Assembly: GCA_031362985.1 (NCBI GenBank)
Contig: JANLTO010000144.1
Location: 6,383-70,382 of the forward strand
Direction: 5' to 3'
DNA: 64,000 nt
Source of the DNA: SHZL01 sp031362985
GTDB taxonomy: Bacteria > Pseudomonadota > Gammaproteobacteria > Xanthomonadales > SZUA-36
The translations under genes were made by a program, and so were the position numbers. The notes under the pieces were generated by a model that did not search any database, was not told where the DNA came from, and was given only the letters and a program-made list of their open reading frames with translations. Of this stretch, positions 26,655 through 34,196 are shown piece after piece (the first letter of the stretch is position 1; every line of letters starts with the position of its first letter).

Positions 26655-27131
26655 TTACAGATAAGGAATCATGCGCCCAAACACGATGACAGATGTCCAC
26701 AGCAGCAGCGAAAGGCCGGCTATCACCCGGACAAGCATGCGGGGATTGCGCGAACTTTCGGTTGAGGCGGCTTCCAGGTTCAGAGAAACTTTAAACCAAA
26801 TGGCATTCAAGCCGGCGAGCAGCACAGCCAACATTTTGAGTCGAAAGGCAAGGTTTGAATAGTAATGCAACGGATCGGAAAAAAGAAACAGGATGCCAGT
26901 GGTCAGGTTGATGACAAATCCCAGTAAAGAAATGGGTAGAAAGCCCTGCACGGCATTCAGGGGAATACGCGGCGCAAATCCGACAAACCGTAAGTCGATG
27001 ATCAAAAGGGAACCCATCAACAAGATCAATCCGATGAAGTGCAAGGTTTCCAGCGCCGGGAACACCCAAATATTACCGACGATCATCCCGGCCAGGGTGC
27101 TGCCTTCCATCCAGGTCAAAATGCCGCCCAT
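26655..27131 (-). CDS. DUF6644-like four-helix membrane protein, copy A
   Basis: A 158-residue protein with four hydrophobic segments. The first contains FPALETLHFIGLILLMGSLLIIDLRFVG, with a His about ten residues before an invariant Arg; the same pattern occurs in copy B directly upstream. The segments after it (PISLLGFVINLTTGILFLFSDPLHYYS and LAFRLKMLAVLLAGLNAIWF) are also collinear with copy B. The family has no established function. The conserved membrane His and the neighbouring c-type cytochrome gene suggest an electron-transfer or haem-binding role; this is inference. The two copies are separated by 9 bases. Confidence 0.75.
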   Translation of the reverse strand: MGGILTWMEGSTLAGMIVGNIWVFPALETLHFIGLILLMGSLLIIDLRFVGFAPRIPLNAVQGFLPISLLGFVINLTTGILFLFSDPLHYYSNLAFRLKMLAVLLAGLNAIWFKVSLNLEAASTESSRNPRMLVRVIAGLSLLLWTSVIVFGRMIPYL

Positions 27132-27140
27132 AGCTACTCC

Positions 27141-27620
27141 CTAAAAGTCCTTCCAATCCCAATAGGCGATGAGACGGCCCATCACAATCACCCCTACCCA
27201 TGCGATGCTGGAGATCAGTGCCAATAGCCGGGCTTGCCGGGTGGGGGCGTAATCCTGTGCGGCATCGTTCGGGACAAAAATCCGGCGCGACAGCATCACC
27301 AGCAACGTCGTGCCGACAATGAGCAGAATGATCTTCAACATGAATGGCGTACTTTCGAAAAAAGCGTCGGCATTGGCAACGAACAACATCGACCCCGACA
27401 CTACGTTGATTACCAAGCCGATAAGGGCCACCTTGTACATGGTCTTGAGCGCAGAAACAGGGACCTTGGGCGCCAATCCAAGCACCCGGAAATTGATCAT
27501 CAGTACGATACCCACGAGTATCGCCATGCCAACTGCGTGTGAACTCAAAACAATGGGGTATCCCCACAGGCTCTCCTGCACCATTACCGCAACCGCAGTG
27601 TTTTCAAGCCAATCAAGCAA
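27141..27620 (-). CDS. DUF6644-like four-helix membrane protein, copy B
   Basis: Paralogue of copy A, 159 residues, same four-segment layout. The corresponding motif is YPIVLSSHAVGMAILVGIVLMINFRVLG, with His and Arg at the same positions, followed by APKVPVSALKTMYKVALIGLVINVVSGSMLF. The start is set at the TTG at 27620, preceded by GGGGAGAAAG at good spacing and giving the same N-terminal layout as copy A. A longer frame up to 27689 would overlap the cytochrome gene. The two copies probably form a heterodimer rather than being redundant, since both are kept and coupled. Confidence 0.75.
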   Translation of the reverse strand: MLDWLENTAVAVMVQESLWGYPIVLSSHAVGMAILVGIVLMINFRVLGLAPKVPVSALKTMYKVALIGLVINVVSGSMLFVANADAFFESTPFMLKIILLIVGTTLLVMLSRRIFVPNDAAQDYAPTRQARLLALISSIAWVGVIVMGRLIAYWDWKDF

Positions 27621-27646
27621 GATGTCTTTCTCCCCTGGCCAGCAAG

Positions 27647-28171
27647 TCAGTGCTTCGGATACCAAAAGTGCAGATGACAGGCCTCGCAATCGTCATCGAT
27701 TGCACCGCCAATTTCCCTGAGCGCTTCTACATCGTGGTCCGCAATAGCCTTTTTCGTCTGCTGCACCGTAGCGTCCAGGGCATGGATCATGGCCACCCAG
27801 GCTTCCGGTTCACTTTTGATCATGGCTTCAATTTCGTCCGGCTTGAGATCACCTTCGGGGTAGTCGCTTAAGTCAACGTTGGGTTCATCGGCAGGGCGGC
27901 CAGGCACCAGCAAGGTCTCAATGGCGGCTTGCAGGGCTATGCGGGCTTGATCCACAACCTTCCATTCTCCATCGTTCCTGGGCGAACGGTCGTCTTCGCC
28001 TTCGATGGTGATGTATATCGCCGTGGCGTCCCAAAGCACCTGGGCCGCCGGCATGATGTGGTAGTGCATGATGTCGTGAATGGGGGTGATGTCAGTTATC
28101 GGGCTGGCCGTGTCCGCCAGGCCGCAGGCCGGCAGAAAAAGCAGCGCAGGTAGCAAACGTGCAGGATTCAT
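27647..28171 (-). CDS. Secreted cytochrome c, c'-like, single haem
   Basis: A 174-residue exported protein. A signal peptide (residues 1-20, ending near LADT) precedes a helical domain, and a single CXXCH haem-binding motif CEACH lies near the C-terminus (about residues 163-167), as in cytochromes c' and c556. The early MHYHIMPAAQVLWDATA segment is typical of the first helix of that fold. It would carry electrons in the periplasm. The ATG at 28171 is preferred over the upstream in-frame codon at 28183. Directly downstream lie the two DUF6644 membrane proteins, and an AraC regulator lies upstream, so it belongs to the cluster's electron-transfer part. Confidence 0.82.
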   Translation of the reverse strand: MNPARLLPALLFLPACGLADTASPITDITPIHDIMHYHIMPAAQVLWDATAIYITIEGEDDRSPRNDGEWKVVDQARIALQAAIETLLVPGRPADEPNVDLSDYPEGDLKPDEIEAMIKSEPEAWVAMIHALDATVQQTKKAIADHDVEALREIGGAIDDDCEACHLHFWYPKH

Positions 28172-28271
28172 CGGGCACTCCACCTATCCATATTTTCTAC
28201 TGTTTGGCGATATTCGCACCAAGTGCGTCTTTTGGAAAACCAGTTCGTTTGAAGGTATTTTTTGTATTCGG

Positions 28272-29279
28272 CTAAAGTTTCCGCCTGCCGTGGCACAGCG
28301 TTTCGTGCGGCAATTCGCCGAACTTTTGCTTGTAAGCTGCACAGAAATGGCCCAAATGAGAAAAGCCGCAATTCATGGCTATGGTCGTAACCGATGTTCG
28401 ATTCGATTCGAAACTGGTCAAGGCCTGGTGCACCATGTCAAGCCGCAGGTCTTTGAGATAGCGCATGGGTGTCGTGTTCAAGTAAGCCTTGAACCCGGCG
28501 TACACTGCGCGCGCACTCAGGTCGATTGCCCGTGCTATGTCCTCAGGCCCAATGGGCTCAGCAAAATTCATTCTCATGAATTTTTGCGCCTTGGCAATAT
28601 AAGCCGGTCTCGGCCAGGCTTTTCCCTCGGCCAATTCTTCCTGGTAGTTGTGATCGAGGCAGTTTATCAGGGCCGATATGAGTAAGGACGCCATGTGCTT
28701 TTTTGCTATCAACGATCCGGAGATGCCTCCAGTTTCAGAAAGCGTCATGGTCATGTAGCGCAACAGGCTGGTTATCTCGCCTGCAGATGATGTGTCCAGC
28801 GGAACCGCTGGAACAAATTTTACGGGTTCCTCCAGGTGGCGGCCGAGATGCTGTTCCATTTGGAGTTCAAGGTCTGTCTTTTCTATTCGAACAATGAGTT
28901 GCTCGCATCCTTCACCGAAAGACATCTCGACACCCAGGGTTGGCGAAATCATTACTGCCTGTTTCGGACTGCAATGGACTTCCTGTTTATCGACGGTGAC
29001 AAACGACTGTCCACGAATGGGAATTTGCAGCAGGAAAAAATCGCGCAACAGCTGGGGCCGCACACTTACAGAGGCACCGTGTCGGTGGTAGATAAGCGAA
29101 ACACCTTCCAGCCGTGCCTTGCTGATATGTACGTCCAGGACCTGGTTACGCCCCACGACGTCCAGCTGATGCGGCACAAACAAAGAACTGATATGTGCAC
29201 GCGCCTCATCGAGGTCATTGGTCATGTACGGGTTGAAACCAGCCAACTGCCTGGACGTGTTAGCCAGCTCCAGTCTCAT
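28272..29279 (-). CDS. AraC-family transcriptional regulator
   Basis: A 335-residue regulator. Residues about 1-210 form a cupin-like AraC-binding domain of the kind found in catabolic regulators (HISKARLEGVSLIYHRHGASVSVRP and HCSPKQAVMISPT). Residues about 235-330 form the double helix-turn-helix, beginning AQKFMRMNFAEPIGPEDIARAIDLSARAVYAGFKAYLNTTPMRYLKDLRLD and ending with TTIAMNCGFSHLGHFCAAYKQKFGELP. The ATG at 29279 has an AGGAGG site 7 bases upstream. Its position between the oxidase operon and the cytochrome/permease operon makes it the likely ligand-responsive activator of both; no operator was recognised. Confidence 0.92.
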   Translation of the reverse strand: MRLELANTSRQLAGFNPYMTNDLDEARAHISSLFVPHQLDVVGRNQVLDVHISKARLEGVSLIYHRHGASVSVRPQLLRDFFLLQIPIRGQSFVTVDKQEVHCSPKQAVMISPTLGVEMSFGEGCEQLIVRIEKTDLELQMEQHLGRHLEEPVKFVPAVPLDTSSAGEITSLLRYMTMTLSETGGISGSLIAKKHMASLLISALINCLDHNYQEELAEGKAWPRPAYIAKAQKFMRMNFAEPIGPEDIARAIDLSARAVYAGFKAYLNTTPMRYLKDLRLDMVHQALTSFESNRTSVTTIAMNCGFSHLGHFCAAYKQKFGELPHETLCHGRRKL

Positions 29280-29367
29280 TTTTTACCTCCTGAAGCACAA
29301 CCAAAACAAGCCGACCCGACCTGTTGCAGCATGTCATTCAACCTGGCCAAGGAGAGTTGCAACACTG

Positions 29368-30333
29368 CTATTTTTTGGGGCCCATGGGTAAGGCGGACTT
29401 CCACGTGGCGGGCGTCGTTCTGCCGGTGATCGAGTCCAGAAATCGCTCTACTGAAACGGTGGTAATGTCACCTGACTCTCCAATTCGCTCATTGGCGCCG
29501 AAATGTTCGACATGGTCCAAAGCCACCAAATCCGCTCGCACTCCCGCAGAATTTAAGGCATCGCCCAGACCGATCGCTTGCGCCGGCGTATTTGGGACCA
29601 TCGTTTGCCCACCCACCACGTAAAACAGCAGAAACGGCGGAATGTGCTTGCCTGCCGCCACATTGCCAATTGGAACCGCTGCACGCCAGTCCGGACCAAA
29701 AAGGGACTCGTAGTTTTGTGCTTCGGCCTGGTCGCTCGCTTCCCCGTAACCGCCTTCGTTGGCGATCACACCCTTCAGCATACTCAGATCCTTGCCGGCC
29801 TTCTTGAGAAATGTCTCATCAGTGGCTACCTGAGCGACCAGTGTCGCGCCGGCGGAATGCCCCATCAGGAATATTTTGTTGGGATCCCCCCCAAACTCAC
29901 CAATGTGATCGGAAACCCAGGCCAGGGCGTCCGCGACATCCTGAACGTTGCGCGGATACTGCCCTTCGGGAAGCAAGCGGTAATTGATGCTGACAAACAG
30001 GTAGCCCAGCTTGCTGGCAAAATACTCGGGCTTGGGGTCAAGTTCTTTGGACGAAGCCTTATCCGACACCCGGAAACCGCCGCCATGTACAAAAACCATG
30101 ACCGGCGAACCCGGCTCCACCGGATCATTGGAATAGATATCCAGGCTGGTAAACCGGGGGTCGGCAGCGGTGTCGTCATACACAATGTCGCGGTACCAAA
30201 GCTGCATGGTGAATGCATACGGGCGGGTAGACAGCGCACCGCCCACGTGCAGGGGTGATTGCTGAGCTTGATCAGCAGCCAGCGGCGCCACAAGTCCGGC
30301 AAACAACAGGCAGATCAGCAAAAACGGATTCAT
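29368..30333 (-). CDS. Secreted alpha/beta-hydrolase (carboxylesterase-like)
   Basis: A 321-residue exported esterase with a signal peptide ending near PLAA (residue 20). Oxyanion-hole motif FVHGGGF lies at about residues 78-84, the nucleophile elbow GHSAGA with Ser about 158, and the catalytic His is likely in LDHVEHFG near residue 280. This is the HGGG-type arrangement of the BD-FAE/hormone-sensitive lipase relatives. It follows the GMC oxidoreductase by 4 bases and would release an alcohol from an ester that the oxidoreductase then oxidises. Confidence 0.88.
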   Translation of the reverse strand: MNPFLLICLLFAGLVAPLAADQAQQSPLHVGGALSTRPYAFTMQLWYRDIVYDDTAADPRFTSLDIYSNDPVEPGSPVMVFVHGGGFRVSDKASSKELDPKPEYFASKLGYLFVSINYRLLPEGQYPRNVQDVADALAWVSDHIGEFGGDPNKIFLMGHSAGATLVAQVATDETFLKKAGKDLSMLKGVIANEGGYGEASDQAEAQNYESLFGPDWRAAVPIGNVAAGKHIPPFLLFYVVGGQTMVPNTPAQAIGLGDALNSAGVRADLVALDHVEHFGANERIGESGDITTVSVERFLDSITGRTTPATWKSALPMGPKK

Positions 30334-30337
30334 GTGT

Positions 30338-31906
30338 TCACGCTCCCCAGTTTTCCAACATGAACCGGGTCGATTTCATCGCCATTGCCTTGGCGGTAAA
30401 TGTCGAATTTGCGGCGGAACTGCTTGGAAACACGCCCGGCCCCGCAACAAACAGGTTGGGTACGTCGTGCGCCCTGCCGGTTCCGTCGAGTACTGACTTC
30501 GACGGATCCGTACCCATGATCGTCCCGCCCATGATGTGCTGGCCACCTTGCGGGCCGTGCCAGGCTTCCCGCGCACCGGCTGCCTTGAATATCTTCACGC
30601 CTTCGGCAGCAGCCGTTTGCCACAGCTTGACGCCGTCGGCACTGGCTTTGTATACAACTTTTGCCAACGGGTAGCCGTACGGGTCTTTCTCCGCGGACAA
30701 CTCAATACGGTTCTCTGACAGTGCTTCGTCTTCGCAAACACCCACCATTGAGCCCATGTGATGCGCGCCGTCCTGCATAAAGGCGTGCAGCTCCGCGCCG
30801 TAAATATCCGGGCGGGACATCGCTATTCCCAGGAGATCGTTAGGTTTCAGCGCCAGGGCGATTTCCCACTGGCGACTGCCAAATGCCCCACCGGGATCGC
30901 TGGTTTTGCCGAAGGCATCCTGACAAAACAATTGACCTCCGGTCGCACCGAGGTAATTTTGCATGTCGTCATCGAACAGTCCGTTGATGCCAACGGCGGC
31001 ATGACACATCAGGTAGTGGCCCAGGGTTCCGCTGCTGTTGGCCACGCCATTGGGGTTTTTGGAATCAGCTGAATTCAGCAGAATGCGCGCATTTTCAACG
31101 GTGAATGCACACAGCACGACTTTGTCAGCCGGTTGAATGAACGACTCACCGGAGGGTGAAAAATACTCCACTCCGATTGCCTTCTTGCCGGAATTGTCCA
31201 TCAGCACACGCGTGACATGCGCGTCCGGCTGTAATTTCGCACCAGCTTTTACTGCCCGCGGCAGATACACCGCCAGCGGGTTTGCCAGGGCACCGATGGG
31301 ACAGCCGGCATCGCACCAACCGTCCCAAATACAGGGCGGACGGCCGTTGTAAGGCTGCGTCAGGATGGCCATGGGCAGCGGTGAGGTATGCATGCCCAGC
31401 GCTTCAAATCCGCGCGCCAGCACCTTGCCGTGATTGCTCACCAAGACTGGCGGCAGGGGATAGGGATCACCTGCCGGACGCCATTTTTCCTTTATTGCGT
31501 CGCCAGCTATGCCTACTTCTTTTTGTACCATGTCATAGTAGGGTCGGAGTTCTGAATACTCGAAGGGCCAGTCCAGAGATCGACCAAAACGGGTTTTCTC
31601 CTGGAAATCGTCTTCGTGGAAGCGCGGCCAAACGGCGTAATGGTGGATGGCCGCGCCACCGTAACCATGTCCGGCATTGAAATTAAACCAAATACTGTCC
31701 GGGCCCGCTCCGAGAACCTCTGGAGTTGCCCATTTCAAGCGGCGCGCCCAGGTCTGCGAGCTATACAAGTCGCCGAGTTTACGTGCATGCCCGCCTTCGA
31801 GGACCACGACGCTTTTCCCGGCTTCAGCCAGCACGGCCGCAACCAGGCTGCCGGTGGCCCCCGTGCCAACTACGATTACTTCAACTGCTTCCAGCGTCTT
31901 AGCCAT
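30338..31906 (-). CDS. GMC-family FAD oxidoreductase (large subunit type)
   Basis: Flavoprotein of 522 residues that oxidises an alcohol or sugar. The dinucleotide-binding loop GTGATGSLVAAVLAEAGKSVVVLEGG lies at about residues 13-38. The C-terminal GMC domain holds HIMGGTIMGTDP and the FAD-closing motif NLFVAGPGVFPSSSAANSTFTAKAMAM. Cys clusters in the middle (IWDGWCDAGCPIG) resemble the membrane-bound gluconate/alcohol dehydrogenase branch. It has no signal of its own, and its start overlaps the stop of the Tat-exported small subunit by 8 bases, so it is likely co-exported bound to that subunit. Electrons probably pass to the cytochrome encoded nearby. Confidence 0.9.
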   Translation of the reverse strand: MAKTLEAVEVIVVGTGATGSLVAAVLAEAGKSVVVLEGGHARKLGDLYSSQTWARRLKWATPEVLGAGPDSIWFNFNAGHGYGGAAIHHYAVWPRFHEDDFQEKTRFGRSLDWPFEYSELRPYYDMVQKEVGIAGDAIKEKWRPAGDPYPLPPVLVSNHGKVLARGFEALGMHTSPLPMAILTQPYNGRPPCIWDGWCDAGCPIGALANPLAVYLPRAVKAGAKLQPDAHVTRVLMDNSGKKAIGVEYFSPSGESFIQPADKVVLCAFTVENARILLNSADSKNPNGVANSSGTLGHYLMCHAAVGINGLFDDDMQNYLGATGGQLFCQDAFGKTSDPGGAFGSRQWEIALALKPNDLLGIAMSRPDIYGAELHAFMQDGAHHMGSMVGVCEDEALSENRIELSAEKDPYGYPLAKVVYKASADGVKLWQTAAAEGVKIFKAAGAREAWHGPQGGQHIMGGTIMGTDPSKSVLDGTGRAHDVPNLFVAGPGVFPSSSAANSTFTAKAMAMKSTRFMLENWGA

Positions 31907-32468
31907 TCCATCCCTCCGGCGGCAAAATGTGTTGCATGTAGGGTATGTTCAGCTTTTCGAATCCAGCAGGTGTGCCGTACACCACGTCCACTGCGTCGGA
32001 GCGCAGGCACATGAAAAACAGAAAAACAGGGAAGCCATCAACCAGCGTTCCCGGCGGGAACATCGCTTTGGCCAATTGGTCTTTTTCAGCGGCATCCAGA
32101 GCCTCGAGGGATTTCCCGGTCGCTTTGTGTGCCATCCCGGCAGCCACTTCAAGTCCTTTCGCATAAAAATTCACGTACGGGGGGGAAACGCCAAAATACT
32201 TGGCAATCAGCAGGGCTTCATTCGGGTCCGTACTGAGCTGATGATCTATGAAATTCACCACGCCCAATTCAGCAGAGCCAGGCACTATGGTTTCGGCGAG
32301 TATGTTGAGATCCCGGGCTTGTTCAGCGGTGAGTTTCTGTAATGGAATACCCTGGGCGCGCGCCTGTTCAGGCGTAAGCAACAAGGTCGCCCCACCGAGC
32401 TTGAACGTAAGGCTCAGTACCGAGCCTTTGATGGCATTGTCAACAAATGACCGTCTGGTTAGCTTCAC
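31899..32468 (-). CDS. Gluconate 2-dehydrogenase subunit 3 family protein, Tat signal
   Basis: A 189-residue small subunit. The N-terminus carries a twin-arginine signal (LTRRSFVDNAIKGSVLSLTF), so it leaves the cell folded, probably carrying the GMC flavoprotein with it. The body matches the subunit 3 family (LTAEQARDLNILAETIVPGSAELGVVNFIDHQLS). In known complexes this subunit is needed for export and activity of the flavoprotein and works with a cytochrome c subunit. The start codon opens the Tat motif directly. A 136-base gap separates it from the DUF6152 gene, enough for an internal promoter. Confidence 0.88.
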   Translation of the reverse strand: MKLTRRSFVDNAIKGSVLSLTFKLGGATLLLTPEQARAQGIPLQKLTAEQARDLNILAETIVPGSAELGVVNFIDHQLSTDPNEALLIAKYFGVSPPYVNFYAKGLEVAAGMAHKATGKSLEALDAAEKDQLAKAMFPPGTLVDGFPVFLFFMCLRSDAVDVVYGTPAGFEKLNIPYMQHILPPEGWNG

Positions 32469-32604
32469 GGAAGTATTCCTCTGGATACCTACTGATTAGA
32501 CTACTATGCCTTCTCCCATTCCTATCCAAATACTGCAGTAAAAGTCCCTTCGGCGCTGGGTGTGGCGCGGGCCGATTTTAAAATGCCAGGCATTGGACCA
32601 AGCG

Positions 32605-32997
32605 TCATTTCACTTCGAACCCTGCACTCGGGGTGAATATTTTGCCATCTTCCTCACGCACGGCACTTACCCAATACCCCGCAGGCCGGCCATTGCGCAT
32701 CGGGCGACCAGTGATCGTTATCCTGGTGCCGGGCTTGAAATCACTTTTTTTGATGCCCGCCCGGAGCAAGGTACTGGGGCCTTCAGCTTCAAATCCCCAG
32801 GCAGTCACCTTGCCGTCCTCGCCCGTTACATCAATGATCAACCAGGAATGCGGGTTGGTATATTGAAACTCCTTGATCACGCCCGTTAAGGTGATGGTCT
32901 TCGTTTCCTCGAACATCGACCCGGAATGGTGAGCCATGATCGATACAGACACCAGGCTCAATCCAGCGCTTAGTACAATTAACAGAAATTTCCTCAT
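32605..32997 (-). CDS. DUF6152 secreted protein with predicted N-terminal His-His
   Basis: A 130-residue exported protein. Signal peptide cleavage is predicted after MA (residue 22), leaving a mature protein that begins HHSGSMF. The body has the family landmarks: LTGVIKEFQYTNPHSWLIID (His about 50), a WGFEAEGPSTLLRAG block, and a PGTRITITGRPMRNG block, all consistent with a small beta-barrel. N-terminal His plus an internal conserved His is the geometry of a copper histidine brace; the sequence allows this but does not prove it. Function unknown. It is 6 bases downstream of the 307-residue unknown gene, so both are one transcript. Confidence 0.8.
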   Translation of the reverse strand: MRKFLLIVLSAGLSLVSVSIMAHHSGSMFEETKTITLTGVIKEFQYTNPHSWLIIDVTGEDGKVTAWGFEAEGPSTLLRAGIKKSDFKPGTRITITGRPMRNGRPAGYWVSAVREEDGKIFTPSAGFEVK

Positions 32998-33003
32998 TGA
33001 AAT

Positions 33004-33927
33004 CTACCTCTCGTCTTTGTTGGCGTCATCGTCAGCCTTTTCGAAGTCGAAATTGTTGAATTGCGAACCGCCTTCTTTAGTTTCAATCACGTCGTTATTG
33101 GGATTCCCCTTACAGGCCCAGTGCCTTATGCGCAAACTTAAATCGGGATTGCTCAATCTTGCATAGCCTTGCCGCGTGTACCACGGTTCCAGGAGTGCCG
33201 GTGGGTCGTAAACCCACACATGTGCCACAAGGGTTCCATCGTTCATTTGTTCCCAGATTTCAACGCTCTCGGCCTGCTCCGTGTAAAAGCCCTGGGCCCG
33301 CTCATACATATGCGCCATCAATTGATTGGTGTGTGTGATCAGCTTTTGGCCGTCCCAAAAGCCAATGGAATCACCATTTTCCGTTGGATACCGGTCTTCC
33401 TCCGGGATATGTCCGCGGCCATCGGTGTAAATGAATCGAACGCTGTTAAAGGCTTCCGCAATCATCGTGGTCATTTCCGGAATCACGATAAATTCACGCA
33501 GAAACGGCATATCCAGCCAGCGCGGATAACCCGGCGGAATACACTGGCTCAAAGGATCGTACTCAATGCCATTTTTCCGGTCTTCGACGGCCTTCAGCGT
33601 TTTTGCGTAGTATTCCGGCGTGAATTTCGCAGTCGAGGGAAACTCACCCTGGGGTGGCCCATCGGGGTCGTATTCAGTAATACCCTTAGCGCGCGTGCGC
33701 ACGCCACTCCAGTTGGGTACGGTTTGCCAGGTCAGTGGCGTGCCCCCGTGAGCCTGCTCTTTTAGCGCCTGGTAAAGAGCCCAAGCAGAGTCGTACTTGA
33801 GTCCCAGTTCCTTCATTTTCTGTCTTTCTGCTGACGTATCTTCATCGGCGCTGGCAACCGCAACTACCAGGAACGATCCGGCAATTGCTGCCAGTGCGAA
33901 ACGTTTGATTAACTTCGAGGCTGACAT
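33004..33927 (-). CDS. Secreted protein of unknown function, 'PxxSGxW-like' family
   Basis: A 307-residue exported protein with a signal peptide ending near VASA (residue 27). I recognise a pattern seen in many secreted proteins of unknown role: PNWSG (about 71-75), CIPPGYPR (about 129-136), RFIYTDGRGH (about 164-173) and GDSIGFWDGQKL (about 185-196), ending with TRQGYARLSNPDL. A late RIRHWACKGNPNN segment adds one more Cys. These proteins often sit beside DUF6152 genes, as here (6-base gap). I do not assign a function. The gene is the first of a run of co-directional genes that leads into the oxidase operon. Confidence 0.75.
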   Translation of the reverse strand: MSASKLIKRFALAAIAGSFLVVAVASADEDTSAERQKMKELGLKYDSAWALYQALKEQAHGGTPLTWQTVPNWSGVRTRAKGITEYDPDGPPQGEFPSTAKFTPEYYAKTLKAVEDRKNGIEYDPLSQCIPPGYPRWLDMPFLREFIVIPEMTTMIAEAFNSVRFIYTDGRGHIPEEDRYPTENGDSIGFWDGQKLITHTNQLMAHMYERAQGFYTEQAESVEIWEQMNDGTLVAHVWVYDPPALLEPWYTRQGYARLSNPDLSLRIRHWACKGNPNNDVIETKEGGSQFNNFDFEKADDDANKDER

Positions 33928-34196
33928 AAACAGGCTCCTGTCAAGTTCACATTGCTTCCGACTGCAGCAGTAAAGGCTCGTAGACCTTCACACTACTAAG
34001 CTCCCGCTCGTTTTGGCTATCCGACAATTGCATAATCTTGTCCCTGCACCGCACTGCGGTCACATTGCACCTGAGGTGCGAGGATTACGCCGGTCCAACG
34101 GATGAGCGATCCGTGTTTTACGCATTGACATTAGTATCTTGCTGTTCTTGATTCAGAAGCAAGTGATACATTCCTGCCACCATGCGGCAGCAGACG

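Noticed and set aside
34096..34113. Small hairpin ACGGAT / ATCCGT downstream of the hydrolase-like gene
   Set aside because: Six-base stem without a T tract on the minus strand; too weak to call a terminator.
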